Numbered from the stretch's first letter, positions 1 to 8,636 are shown. The stretch: DNA of 52,957 nt from Pontibacter harenae (GCF_020907245.1 NZ_JAJJWH010000027.1:1-52957), one strand, 5' to 3'. A program made the numbers and translations. Notes: a model not told the origin generated them from the sequence alone.

Positions 1-1
1 G

Positions 2-313
2 AATGACACGATCGATTATTACCGCTACTTCGAGGCCACCCTACAGGCTGAGTTTTTGTTCGACTGCGTGGCCTACACCCTCGATAGGATCATACCGGAA
101 GAGGTGGCATATCTGCAGCAGTATGACTCCATGAAAACCTGGCTGGACGACCGTTTCCAGATGCCTGATAAAATGGTGGCTTTGCTGATCAAATTTTTAG
201 AGCAGTCGGAAGGCAAGCTGTCTAAAAGGGCAAAGGAAAAAGAGTTTGCCGCCTTGACGGACGAAGAGGTAAAGGAGATAGAGGCTAATTTTGCTCTTTA
301 CTTTGATAAGTAG
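2..313 (+). CDS. Fic family protein, C-terminal fragment (cut by window edge)
   Basis: The reading frame is open to the left edge of the window, so only about 103 C-terminal residues are visible; an internal TTG at 56 is not the true start. The visible part (LPEEVAYL-like segment, YDSMKTWLDDRFQMPDK, then a helix ending KLSKRAKEKEFAALTDEE) matches the C-terminal winged-helix region I associate with Bacteroidota Fic/DOC proteins. Those enzymes usually AMPylate a target protein through an HPFxxGNG motif, which lies outside this window and cannot be checked. The next gene remnant begins about 110 bp downstream. Family assignment is from recognition of the tail only. Confidence 0.72.
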   Translation, partial: NDTIDYYRYFEATLQAEFLFDCVAYTLDRIIPEEVAYLQQYDSMKTWLDDRFQMPDKMVALLIKFLEQSEGKLSKRAKEKEFAALTDEEVKEIEANFALYFDK

Positions 314-423
314 CTATTCTTCGGATATTGTTACTTATCCTCTGTTTTCCGAACGAATGATAAGCGCACGTTTTTCGAAGTAGAGCTTTTCTGCCATCCA
401 ACCTTCTTGTCCGCAAGCTTAGG

Positions 424-725
424 CAGTAGTGACTAGGCTAGTGATCAAGCTAGTGACTAAGCTAATGACCACATAAAGGAGTTGTTGTCACAGTTGAGCG
501 CGGAGCACCTAAAGGTCTTGGCTTATGTCACTAAACCGACGAAACGTAGGGAGAATACTGGAGCAAGGCCTAGGCATAACCAACCACACTAAAAACGTAA
601 GGCGCTACATTGACCCGCTTTTGGATTGGAGCCTGTTAGACTGAACTGTTAAGAACCAGCCTAACAGTTCCTTGCATCAGTACTTCACAACGGAGAAGGG
701 ACGGGAACTACTTAAGCATCTTTAA
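424..725 (+). pseudogene. Decayed winged-helix (AlbA_2/ATP-binding-type) gene C-terminus
   Basis: Translation gives a recognisable but broken domain: LSAEHLKVLAYVTKPTKRRE, then after a one-base frameshift near 560 a stretch reading GITNHTKNVRRYIDPLLDW, a stop at about 640, then QYFTTEKGRELLKHL and a final stop at 723-725. It starts with imperfect 12-bp tandem repeats (421-473) that would encode an ASDQ-like linker, with some CAA codons changed to TAA or TAG. Such repeated linkers followed by a winged helix are typical of the C-termini of divergent AAA/AlbA_2 putative DNA-binding proteins. At least three stops plus a frameshift make it non-functional. The exact parent family is uncertain. Confidence 0.6.
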
Positions 726-1004
726 CTTAAAATAATCCTATTTAACATAAGGTAAATTATAAGACTCAAAATTTATAGCTATTCTATTTAGCTGTCATGT
801 TACCTAATGACTGTGTTATTCCAGACATTTAAGATAACATACCGCACCGCGGACCGCTCCGTCATTGACTCATTTTAAATAATGTAAGTTATCGGTGAAA
901 CAGCCTCCACAGCCTGGAATCGAAGCATAGGTTTTTGGTGCTATGGCAGGAGCAGAAACTTACAGCAAGTCTCTTTATATTTGATCGCCTATATAGTATA
1001 TTCG
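726..1004. other. Intergenic, AT-rich, no gene seen
   Basis: No convincing coding frame. A 20-bp string at about 744-763 (containing ATAAGGTAAATTATAA) recurs in inverted orientation at 50590-50609, and a related one occurs at 9831-9846, so this stretch is probably the remains of a dispersed repeat that continues into the palindromic element at 990-1090. Confidence 0.5.
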
Positions 1005-1096
1005 ACAGTCCTGTTCCAGTTATTTGTAGATTTCGACAGATAAGCGGAATCTACAAATAACTGGAACAGGACTGTTTATATAGAAGTCAGTGAACC
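990..1096 (+). repeat. Palindromic 5' element D (upstream of 1133 lipoprotein gene)
   Basis: Perfect inverted repeat with 28-bp arms, 1005-1032 and 1048-1075, around a 15-bp loop, preceded by ATATAGTATATTCG and followed by a degenerate core GTCAGTG at about 1086. It belongs to the same family as the elements at 17018, 23384, 31954, 34014 and 51722. Like them it sits directly 5' of a start codon (1133) and in the same orientation as that gene. A transcript through it would form a very stable hairpin in the leader. Confidence 0.85.
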
Positions 1097-1132
1097 ATAT
1101 TTAACCTTACTTACAACTTCGCGTCCTTTTTT

Positions 1133-1810
1133 ATGAAGCACTTTTACTGCCTCTTATTGCTGTGCATACTTTCTACTGGTTGTGTAAGTATAAATAAATA
1201 CACCAGCTTTGTAAACGAGCAGGCAAAGTCCGATGCTAACTCCCTAGTACACCGAGAATGGCTTACAGTGAACTTGCCTGCTGTCGAAGCTGGTAAAAAC
1301 AAGGTTACTAAAGTAAAAGGCTATTTTATTCCGGCTATCTTCTACTTCAGCTGGAATAACACAATTGCCTGCGAATTGGACCCGTACGTAGCGGCTACCT
1401 ACATCCGTAAGGGTATTTACCAGGCCGCCGACAGCCTTGAACAAAATAATCATCTGGACGGCAAAAAGCTGGTGATTAACCTGCAGCAGGTACCGGGCCA
1501 GTTCATGTATGAGAACAAAGGCCAGGTTTTTAATTTCATCTTTTTCCGTATTTCCAGTGGGAACCAAACAATCGCGCCACAGCCGATTGCGTTGCAGGCA
1601 ACATATGAACTTAAGCTAAACGACGGGCTGGTAATCAATGGCTCTGGCAGCATACCAAACACAGAAAGCCTATCATCCAACGGCTGGCTCTCAGCCAAGC
1701 GCTTAACGTGGGCTCATCTCGACAACTTCAAAACAGAAGCCGAACGAATGGGATCACTATTGGTAAGGGAAATAATTGCCCAGCAAAACAGAGACTCTAT
1801 ACATCAATAA
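1133..1810 (+). CDS. Predicted lipoprotein of unknown function
   Basis: 225 residues. The N-terminus is a lipoprotein signal peptide: MKHFYCLLLLCILSTGC, with lipobox Leu-Ser-Thr-Gly-Cys at residues 13-17, so the mature protein should be anchored to a membrane and mostly periplasmic. The rest has no motif I recognise; it is rich in beta-prone segments and ends in a short polar helix. The gene begins about 37 bp after the end of palindromic element D and may be a single-gene cargo unit. Start chosen at the only ATG preceding the signal peptide. Function unknown. Confidence 0.75.
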   Translation: MKHFYCLLLLCILSTGCVSINKYTSFVNEQAKSDANSLVHREWLTVNLPAVEAGKNKVTKVKGYFIPAIFYFSWNNTIACELDPYVAATYIRKGIYQAADSLEQNNHLDGKKLVINLQQVPGQFMYENKGQVFNFIFFRISSGNQTIAPQPIALQATYELKLNDGLVINGSGSIPNTESLSSNGWLSAKRLTWAHLDNFKTEAERMGSLLVREIIAQQNRDSIHQ

Positions 1811-1878
1811 ACTCGCCGCCGCCAACCGCTGCCACACTGGAATTACTGCAGTGTGTAAAAAGAGAGGATTACGGTAGC

Positions 1879-2277
1879 TTGCATACGCTACCGCCTGTGA
1901 TAAAGCCACTGAAGCATGATCAAAGTAAAGCACCCCAACGAGAAGACCAGCAGGCGTTCCTGGACGCGTGCCCGCCAGAGGACAGGCGCTTCCACGAGCT
2001 GATGTTCACATACGGCAACATCGTCTACCGCTACCACCAACAGTCCCAGGAGTTCGAACCCAGCGAGGAGGATTACCTCGAGTGGCTGGAAGGGCTACCA
2101 GAGAATGTTCAGAGACACATGCGTCAGCTGGGCTTCGAGAAGTGCCGCTCCGTCCTATCCTTCACCAGGTATGTGCTGGAGAAGAACGACGTCGGCCAGG
2201 AGGAGTACGTCAGGCAGCACATGGACTCTGAGGATTACGCCGCCTACAGGGCCATGGTCGAAAGACAAGAGCCCTAG
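1879..2277 (+). CDS. Small hypothetical protein, acidic
   Basis: The convincing part runs from about FLDACPPEDRRFHELMFTYG to the stop at 2275-2277: an acidic, Tyr/Arg-rich helical protein with Glu-Glu-Asp-Tyr (EEDY) and GFEKCRSVLSFTRYVLE segments. No in-frame ATG lies before this part except far upstream inside the previous gene (1708), so a TTG at 1879, about 12 bp after AGAGAGGA, is my preferred start (132 aa). I recognise no catalytic motif. The GC-rich codon use differs from the AT-richer lipoprotein gene upstream, suggesting a different origin. Confidence 0.55.
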   Translation: MHTLPPVIKPLKHDQSKAPQREDQQAFLDACPPEDRRFHELMFTYGNIVYRYHQQSQEFEPSEEDYLEWLEGLPENVQRHMRQLGFEKCRSVLSFTRYVLEKNDVGQEEYVRQHMDSEDYAAYRAMVERQEP

Positions 2278-3102
2278 GCATTCGGAGCCAAGCCGTTAAG
2301 CTTGGCCCCCTACTCCTAAAGGAACAGGACGTCTAGTGCGGTAAATTGTAAATCTGTGGTGATTTTATATTGTAGTCGCTGGCCCTATCGTATGCACCTT
2401 TCTGCCTAGATAAGCCGCTGTGCCATGTCTGCGGTGTTTTTGCCCGTGAAAAGGCTGTACTTTTATGTCTGTAAAAAATGCGTTTAGAGCATTGTGAGCG
2501 CGTTTCTATGAGTTACGCTCTAGGCACATGTTCACACCCTGATTTTGAGTCTTACCTACTTGTCTGCACGAAAGACAAACATCACGCTATTATGGCTTTC
2601 CAGGCACAGCCAAGCCTGTACGTGCGCCATCTCGGATCGGAAAGGTGAAACTGCGGTATTTGCGCCGCTGGCGATACCGTTTCTTACGGCGACTATGGTG
2701 TAACACTTTGTTACAATTTAAGAAAAGCCCCGCTATCGCAGCTACTTCTGTGGCCTACAAAGCCCTTCCGCTGGGAATATTTTACGGTGGCGCGCACGCT
2801 GTCCAGAATACCCACTCCCCTGCGGTATTTTTCCCTATGGGAAACGGTTCTTTCACAGCGAAAAACAGCTGCGTTAAAGCGGTGTTTCCGCAAGGCCCAG
2901 ACCGTGCCAAGAACCACCTGCCATTCAACCGCCGAAAAACGCGGTGAAAGCGGTACATTCTATGGCGTCGGCACCACAGTTTATATTGCTAACTATGTCG
3001 CTAAAAAAGTGCCTCGAAAACAGGGGGAAACCAGTGCGGGCTATGGCCGTGCGCTGTGTCTGTCGCGGCACTAAAAGGCGGCATGCCACGGCGGCTCGCA
3101 GT
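2278..3102. other. Long region without a supported gene
   Basis: Several short frames exist (for example 2645-2947 and 2787-3074), but none has a ribosome site, a recognised domain or a length that stands out. The segment is odd in composition: short words such as GCGGTATTT, GCGGTGTTT and CGCTATCGC recur. One frame ends in a stretch reading VYIANYVAKKV near 2978-3010. I treat it as non-coding or heavily decayed. Confidence 0.5.
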
Positions 3103-3137
3103 AAAAAAAATAGGCGCAGGCCAAAAGCCCGCGCCTA
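3103..3137 (-). terminator. Intrinsic terminator of the nuclease/surface-protein operon
   Basis: On the minus strand a GC-rich stem (TAGGCGCGGGC / GGCCTGCGCCTA-type, 3111-3137, one mismatch) is followed by eight Ts (3103-3110). It lies about 120 bp past the stop of the large surface-protein gene and fits rho-independent termination. Confidence 0.85.
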
Positions 3138-3257
3138 TACTATTCGTTACTTAAATTTTGTCGCAATATACGCCTAATTCCCTTACCGGAGACACCCCCG
3201 ATGAAAAACCGTCGGAAGGCTATCGCGGCAAGCGCAGGCGGATCCGCCTGCCCCCGT

Positions 3258-6200
3258 TTAGCGCAGGGTGATTTTCTTGGTGATAAAGCCTTTCGGCGTC
3301 TCCACCACCAGCACGTACAGGCCGCGCTGCAGCGAGCCTACCTTCAGCTCCGTTTGCAGGGTGCCTGCCGTGCGCACCTGCTGCGTCAGCACCAGGCGGC
3401 CCGCCAGGTCATAGAGCCTGACCTTAGCCGTTCCGCTGCCCGTCTCCCCTGCCTCGATGTGCAGTCTGTCTGTCGCGGGAACAGGGTAAGCCTTCGCGCC
3501 CTTCGTCAGCAGCTCGTCGCGTATGCCCGTCGGCGTCAGAACCTGCGCCGCGGAAGGCTCGGAAACGCACTCGCCCACGGTGGCCGTCACCGTGTAGCTG
3601 CCTGGCTCCGTGGCCGCATGGCTACTCTCGGTGGCACCCTCGATGGCTGCCCCGTTCAGGTACCACTGGTAAGCCGTGGTGCCCTCCGTGTGGTTTGCCA
3701 CACGCAGCACCGTTCCGTCTGCCTCTACTGTAGGGGTCACAGGCCTCACGCAGAATGCCCGCTCCACATCGGCGGCGGCGGCGAAAGCCTCGTTCCCTGC
3801 CTGCGACGCCCGTACGCGCACCTGGCCCGCGCCCGTCAGTGTCAGCGTGCCATCCTCCAGGGTGGCAGGGCCCGACACAACCGTCAAGGTCACGGGAAGC
3901 TCGGAAGACGCCGTGGCGGTCAGCGCAAACGGCGCATCGCCGAAGGTCCTGTCCTCTATCGGCCCGAAGGCGATTTCCTGCTCCGTCTTGCTTTCCTCTT
4001 CCTCGAAACCCGTCACCAGGCTGTAAGAGGTGCCTACGCGGATGCCGTCCAGTGTCAGCACAGGCGAAGAGGAACCCTGACGCAGGGCGATGGTGCCGAT
4101 GTCAGCCGGCGACCTGTCACCCGCCTCCGCCATCACGGCCTGCCCTTCCGAGGGCTCCGCACCGGCGGGGTTCACATACAGGGTAGCCGTGCTGCCCGTC
4201 TCGTCGAATGCATATTTGGTCACGATCAGGTACGTGGTGTTCAAGTCATACGAGGCCTCGGTGTAGGCCTGCTCGGAGCCGCTGCCACTGATGCCGAACT
4301 GCACCCCGCCCTCGGCGCTAGAGCGCACATACACCCTGTTGCGGAAGGTGGTGCCCAGGCTAGATGGGCCCAGGTGCAGGAAGTAGTCGCCCCCGGCGCT
4401 GGCCTGGGAAACGTTCACCAGGAAGGCCGTGTAAACGGGCTCGCCAGGTCCCATGGCGTCAAAGCCGCGGTTCACGTCCTGGCCGCTGGCCCTGATCTCC
4501 GCGCTGTTGCCTATGCCGCTCGAAGCATAACCCTCGTAGCTGAGCCCCGCGTCCGCCACTGGAATGGCGTTCGTGGCCCCGCCGCTGTGGGCCGCCCAGC
4601 CGTTGTCGGTCAGCAGCGTCTGGGGTGTATAGTCGAAGTTCTCCTCGAAGGCCAGGAAGCCCGCCGTCCCCTCGGTGGTCTTCCTGGCCCTGCCCACTGA
4701 AGAGGTCAGGTAGTTCTCTGCCGCCTCGGTATCGTTGTCGTTGTACTCGAACACGGCGAAGTGGTACTCGGTGGAGCCTCGCAGCCCCGTCACGGTCACC
4801 TCGTTCCCTGTGCCGCTGTAAATTGCGAAGTTGCCCGCGCCGATCTCCTGGCCCTGCCTGAAGGCGGCGTCGGCCGTGTAGGTCACCGCGTCCTCAGGCA
4901 CGGCGTCCACCTCGCCCCCGATGCGGGCCAGCACCAGGCGCTTGGCGCCGTCGCCGCCCCCGAAGGAAAGCTTCATGCTCGTGCCCCCCACCTCGCTGAC
5001 GGTGACGCTGGAAGGCGCCGTCGGCTCGGCGGCCAGCTCTACGGCCGCCGTGGTGAAGGTGCGCTCCTGGCCGTAGGCGGTGCCGACGGCGTTGGTGGCG
5101 TAGGCCCTCGCGTAGTAGACCGTGCCGTGCTGCAGGCCCGCGATGCTGCTGGTGAAGGCACCCGTGCCCTCGCCGTCAGTCGTGTGTGGGTCGCCCTCTA
5201 CCGTCGGGTTCACCTCCGTGGACCACACCGTGCCCCTGGCGGTCACCGGGCTGCCGCCGTCAGAGGCGATCTGCCCGCCCGCCGTGGCCGTGGTGTAGGT
5301 TACATCCGTCACCTGGGCCGTGGAAAGCGTGGCTGGGTAGACGGCGGCGATGCCTGTGCCCGTCACGGCCACCTGCTGCTGCGCGTCTGCGCCGCCTATG
5401 ATGATGTTGTCGCTGTAGGACTGCGCCGCGGCAGGGGCGAAACGCACCTCAACCGTCGTGCTCTCCAGCGTGCCGTCAACAGGGCTCAGGGTGATGGCGC
5501 AGCAGGCGAACGGATTGTCGCCGATGCGTATCTCGAAGCCTGGGGCGGGCGTAATCACTACGTCCCCTGTCAGGTTCTGCCCGCTCACGGTGAAGGTCCT
5601 GGAGCCCGAAACGGACCCCACCTCTATGCTGCCGAAATCAGGCAGCGAGGACACGGAAACAGAGACCGCGGGCTCTGTCGTCGTCTCTCCGCCGTCTCCC
5701 GCCGCGGTGGCCGTCACCTGCAGGTTGTCCAGGCTGATCTTCGGGCGGCTGCCCGAGGCGCGGTCCCCTGTCTCGGTACCCTCCGAGGTCACCAGGAAGA
5801 AACGCAGCCTGGCGTCCGCCCTGCCGCTGAGGCTGGCGGGAAGCGCGAGCTGCGTCAGCGCCCCGGCCATGGGCGCTGCGGGGTTGTTGGCAATGGTGAC
5901 AGCGCTGCCCGGAACCTCTTCGAAGGCACCGTCGCCCCCCGTGTTGGCCTGTATGCTGAAGGTGGCGCGCCTGTTGCCCGTGGAGTTGCTGACAGCCGCC
6001 CAGTCCAGGCTCAGCGTGCCCGCCTCCGTGCCCGTGAAGTCCAGGGCAAGGTCGAAGGCCGCCGCGTTCTGCCCGTCGGTCGAGCCGGTGGCCAGCAGCA
6101 CGATACTGCCGCTGCCTTTCTGCACGCCGCCGCTAGTGCCGGTGGAGAACACCCTGTTCTGCGAGGGGAGCGTCGGGCTCGGCGCGGCGGGGCTGAAGGG

Positions 6201-6392
6201 CGCGGCGCCCTCGCCCGAGGCGAAGTCGGCGGCCCAGTCGGCGATGCCGGCGAAGCTTTCCGTATAGGTTCCGTCCGACAGCCTGTACGGCGTCTGCGCC
6301 GCCGCCAGCAGCGGCAGCAAAAGGAGCAGTGCCAGGGACATCAGAGTCCTGCCCGCACTGCGGTGTGTGTGTATGCTATAGAGATGTCTCAT
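3258..6392 (-). CDS. Large secreted multidomain surface protein with T9SS sorting tail
   Basis: 1044 residues with a Sec signal peptide (about residues 1-33, LALLLLLPLLAAAQ). The N-terminal third resembles a carbohydrate-binding or choice-of-anchor domain (SLDWAAVSNSTGNRRATFSIQ). It is followed by an ASPM/DUF-type Ig-like segment (SRTFTVSGQNLTGDVVITPAPGFEI), fibronectin III-like repeats (AYATNAVGTAYGQERTF), a laminin-G-like segment and Ig-like repeats. The last about 80 residues (AYPVPATDRLHIEAG ... VRLYDLAGRLVL ... LYVLVVETPKGFITKKITL) are a classic T9SS type A sorting domain, so it should be exported by type IX secretion. Its start lies 23 bp after the nuclease stop, so the two are co-transcribed. 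The GC-rich codon use produces many long shadow frames on the opposite strand. Confidence 0.88.
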   Translation of the reverse strand: MRHLYSIHTHRSAGRTLMSLALLLLLPLLAAAQTPYRLSDGTYTESFAGIADWAADFASGEGAAPFSPAAPSPTLPSQNRVFSTGTSGGVQKGSGSIVLLATGSTDGQNAAAFDLALDFTGTEAGTLSLDWAAVSNSTGNRRATFSIQANTGGDGAFEEVPGSAVTIANNPAAPMAGALTQLALPASLSGRADARLRFFLVTSEGTETGDRASGSRPKISLDNLQVTATAAGDGGETTTEPAVSVSVSSLPDFGSIEVGSVSGSRTFTVSGQNLTGDVVITPAPGFEIRIGDNPFACCAITLSPVDGTLESTTVEVRFAPAAAQSYSDNIIIGGADAQQQVAVTGTGIAAVYPATLSTAQVTDVTYTTATAGGQIASDGGSPVTARGTVWSTEVNPTVEGDPHTTDGEGTGAFTSSIAGLQHGTVYYARAYATNAVGTAYGQERTFTTAAVELAAEPTAPSSVTVSEVGGTSMKLSFGGGDGAKRLVLARIGGEVDAVPEDAVTYTADAAFRQGQEIGAGNFAIYSGTGNEVTVTGLRGSTEYHFAVFEYNDNDTEAAENYLTSSVGRARKTTEGTAGFLAFEENFDYTPQTLLTDNGWAAHSGGATNAIPVADAGLSYEGYASSGIGNSAEIRASGQDVNRGFDAMGPGEPVYTAFLVNVSQASAGGDYFLHLGPSSLGTTFRNRVYVRSSAEGGVQFGISGSGSEQAYTEASYDLNTTYLIVTKYAFDETGSTATLYVNPAGAEPSEGQAVMAEAGDRSPADIGTIALRQGSSSPVLTLDGIRVGTSYSLVTGFEEEESKTEQEIAFGPIEDRTFGDAPFALTATASSELPVTLTVVSGPATLEDGTLTLTGAGQVRVRASQAGNEAFAAAADVERAFCVRPVTPTVEADGTVLRVANHTEGTTAYQWYLNGAAIEGATESSHAATEPGSYTVTATVGECVSEPSAAQVLTPTGIRDELLTKGAKAYPVPATDRLHIEAGETGSGTAKVRLYDLAGRLVLTQQVRTAGTLQTELKVGSLQRGLYVLVVETPKGFITKKITLR

Positions 6393-6415
6393 TCTTTTCT
6401 TTCCTCAGTGCTTGG

Positions 6416-7753
6416 TTAGTTCGTCGGTCCGTTGTCCACGCTGGCCTCCACGGTCGCCTGCACGCTTTCCGGCAGGGCAGAGAGCAGGTCCAGGCCGGTG
6501 GCCGCCTCGATCTCGTCCACCGAGACGCGGTAGGCGCCCCAGTTGGCGTTGATGCTGTTCGAGTTCGGGGTGTCGATGGCGATGATGCGCGTCTCCGCCG
6601 AGATACGGGAAACGTCATTGTCGCCCACAGGCAGGATCACGGCCACCTTCCATACTCTGTTGGGCACCGTCACGCGGCCCCCGTCGATGGTGCTGGTCGT
6701 GCCGCCGCCGCTTCCCGTGCCGCCCACGCCGTAGTTGCCCATGATCAGGTACACCTCATAGCCGGAGGCGATAAGGGAGCGGGTGTACTGCTCGAAGTTG
6801 TTCCAGGTCTGCTGGTTGTTCTGCGGGGCCTGCGGGATCATGTTGGTCATCAGAAAGGTGGCCGAGTTGTTCTCAACCGTCGAGGTCCTGTCGGCCGATG
6901 GGGTGTTGTGGCCGCGGTCGAAGCCGCTCCCGCGGTAGCTGTCCTCGTTGACGCGGTACCAGCCTTCGGGAAGCGTCGGATCTTCGCGGAAGTCGTCCTG
7001 GCGCGGGGCGCTGCCCCTGTCGGAGGCGTCCAGGTGCCAGCTGACCCAGTTCGGGGTGCCGCGGTCGCGGCTGTAGGAGAGCGCGTACTGCGGCTTGCGC
7101 ATCAGGTAGTTGTTGGGGGTGTTCACGTCCGCGACCGCCATGCTCGGGTTGCCCAGGGCCAGGTGGTCGTTGTCGGGGTAGGTCGGCACCGTGGAGTCGT
7201 AGTCGCCCACGGAGAAGTCGTCGATGTTGAGGCGGGCGCTCCCGCCCGACACCTTGCGGATCTCAAAGCGTACGGGTGCCGCGGTGTTTACCCGGAAGGC
7301 AGCCGTCTGCAGGCTTGTGGAGGAGGATATGACGGTGGCGCCCACCTTCGTCCACTTCTCGCAGTCGCAGGCGTCTGTCATGGACCAGAGCTCCCAGCCG
7401 CTGCCGGCGTCGTTGCCGTAGACGGCGTGGCGCACCGTGACGGTGCCCGCGCCCTCGGGCAGGAAGAAGTCCATGGTGAGCCTGCCCGCGTTGCGGATGC
7501 GCACCGACTTGGTGCCTTCTTTCTTATCAGCGTCGGTGCTGCCCAGCAGGGCGTCATCCAGCGTCCAGGTGCCGCTGGCCAGCTCGGCGGGCCCTGCGGC
7601 GTAGCCGCCCTTGGTGCCGGACTCGAAGGTCTCTGGGAAGTTTTCGGGGGCCAGTGCGGCGCTCGGGCCAGCCAAAGCGGTGGCCGACACACTCCAGGCC
7701 AAGAGAAGCAGGAGCACCAGGGTGCTTCTGCCGCGCATGTAGAGTTGTAACAT
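6416..7753 (-). CDS. Secreted DNA/RNA non-specific endonuclease (NucA family)
   Basis: 445 residues. Signal peptide at about residues 1-28 (LVLLLLLAWSVSATALA). Residues 40-185 form a jelly-roll-like N-terminal domain. Residues 195-410 are the beta-beta-alpha-Me nuclease domain, with the catalytic DRGH motif at 279-282 and the metal-binding Asn region NMIPQAPQNNQQTWNNFE at 304-321. These enzymes cut DNA and RNA without sequence preference using Mg2+. The adjoining upstream gene encodes a NuiA-type inhibitor, and the downstream gene (23 bp away) a T9SS-sorted surface protein. M6 (7738) is an alternative start. The likely role is degradation of extracellular nucleic acid. Confidence 0.92.
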   Translation of the reverse strand: MLQLYMRGRSTLVLLLLLAWSVSATALAGPSAALAPENFPETFESGTKGGYAAGPAELASGTWTLDDALLGSTDADKKEGTKSVRIRNAGRLTMDFFLPEGAGTVTVRHAVYGNDAGSGWELWSMTDACDCEKWTKVGATVISSSTSLQTAAFRVNTAAPVRFEIRKVSGGSARLNIDDFSVGDYDSTVPTYPDNDHLALGNPSMAVADVNTPNNYLMRKPQYALSYSRDRGTPNWVSWHLDASDRGSAPRQDDFREDPTLPEGWYRVNEDSYRGSGFDRGHNTPSADRTSTVENNSATFLMTNMIPQAPQNNQQTWNNFEQYTRSLIASGYEVYLIMGNYGVGGTGSGGGTTSTIDGGRVTVPNRVWKVAVILPVGDNDVSRISAETRIIAIDTPNSNSINANWGAYRVSVDEIEAATGLDLLSALPESVQATVEASVDNGPTN

Positions 7754-7830
7754 GTAATCGGTTATAAGTTGGAAAATTCGGTTGAGCGGCGAAATTAGGG
7801 ATAAATCCCCAGCTGCGGGACACGGCTTGC

Positions 7831-8229
7831 TCAGGTCTCGACAAGGTTCGTCTTGAGCCCCACCAGCCGACCCTGCGGCGTGCTCCCCAGTATGAAGGCC
7901 TCCACCCGCACGCTGCCTAGCCGAATGACCTTGACGTTGCTGAGCCTGCTGAGCAGGGTCTGCTCCAGTGCCTGGAAGCGCTCGGCCTCCTGCCGCCTGT
8001 TTTCGCTCTGCTCGGGCCGCACCCGCGTCATGTTACGGAGAAAGTAAGGCAGGTCTACGGTTTCCGCCGCAACGTCAAAGGGCCGCCCGAGCATGGCCAG
8101 CAGCTGCTCTGGGCTCGGGTCCAGGTGCTCTGCCCTGCCCATGTCCACGGTCTCGAAGGGATGGTCGGACTCGCTCCTGAAATAGAGTCCGTCTGCTGCT
8201 TGCTGCAGCTCGTTTAAGATAGGGTCCAT
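7831..8229 (-). CDS. NuiA-like nuclease A inhibitor
   Basis: 132 residues from the ATG at 8229 (a longer frame starts at 8268, but the MDPILNELQQAADGLYF start fits the family length of about 135 aa). The order of motifs matches NuiA: LQQAADGLYFRSESDHPFE, then LDPSPEQLLAMLG, VDLPYFLRNMT, FQALEQTLLSRLSNVKVIRLG and the C-terminal GLKTNLVET. In cyanobacteria NuiA binds NucA tightly and protects the cell from nuclease that has not been exported. There is no signal peptide, consistent with a cytoplasmic inhibitor. It lies 77 bp upstream of the NucA-type nuclease gene and is probably the first gene of the operon, so nuclease and antidote are made together. Confidence 0.9.
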   Translation of the reverse strand: MDPILNELQQAADGLYFRSESDHPFETVDMGRAEHLDPSPEQLLAMLGRPFDVAAETVDLPYFLRNMTRVRPEQSENRRQEAERFQALEQTLLSRLSNVKVIRLGSVRVEAFILGSTPQGRLVGLKTNLVET

Positions 8230-8363
8230 TGTGTAAATATAAGGCACCCCCTGGTATTTAGCTAGCACGTTTGAACCCTAAATGCGCCTGTTCCTTTGTA
8301 GCGGTCGGTTCGCCTCCAACGGTCTCGGTTCCGGGAAAGCTCGAACTGTGGCTAGTAACAAAC

Positions 8364-8393
8364 AAAAAAGCCCCTGTTGTGCAGGGGCTTTTT
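8364..8393. terminator. Bidirectional terminator
   Basis: AAAAAGCCCCTG / CAGGGGCTTTTT with a 5-base loop: A-tract, GC stem and T-tract, symmetric on both strands. It lies between the upstream end of the nuclease operon and the remnant at 8413-8636 and probably insulates them. Confidence 0.85.
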
Positions 8394-8412
8394 AATAACT
8401 TGGTCCGTTTGG

Positions 8413-8636
8413 TTATTCTGGAAAGGATAAAGTGATCGTACCGCCACAGGTAACACTACTCATATAGGTTTTATCCGTTGGATAGACTGCATAGCCACTT
8501 ACCTGCAGTACCCTCACAGAGTAAGAGCCTACAGGCGCATAGTTGATGGCATACCCTGATTTCCTTCCGCAGTAAACAATTCCAGGCCGTTCACAAACAC
8601 CTTGTACGGGTTCGATGAGGTATTTCTAAACTGCAT
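8413..8636 (-). pseudogene. Frameshifted remnant of a small beta-rich protein gene
   Basis: Reading the minus strand from the ATG at 8636 gives FRNTSSNPYKVFVNGLELF followed by TAEGNQG. A one-base shift is then needed in GGAAATCAGGGTATGCC to continue as YAINYAPVGSYSVRVLQV, then SGYAVYPTDKTY and LSFPE, ending at TAA (8413-8415). Both parts read naturally as one Gly/Tyr/Val-rich beta-sandwich-like protein, so one frame change has broken the gene. The upstream half of the frame (8640-8768) is unconvincing and overlaps the divergent lipoprotein start, so the original 5' end is probably lost. Family unknown. Confidence 0.6.

Noticed and set aside
990..1096. Perfect palindrome D as a rho-independent terminator
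   Set aside because: No T-tract follows and it lies directly 5' of a gene in the element family's fixed orientation.
3201..6419. Long open frames on the plus strand (3201-4700, 4761-6419, 5458-6267)
   Set aside because: They are mirror frames of the GC-rich surface-protein gene on the minus strand; compositions are Arg/Ala/Gly/Pro-rich without domains, and the minus-strand gene has a signal peptide, recognisable domains and a T9SS tail.
6329..7750. 473-residue frame on the plus strand over the nuclease gene
   Set aside because: Shadow of the minus-strand nuclease; the minus strand has the DRGH motif and NuiA neighbour.
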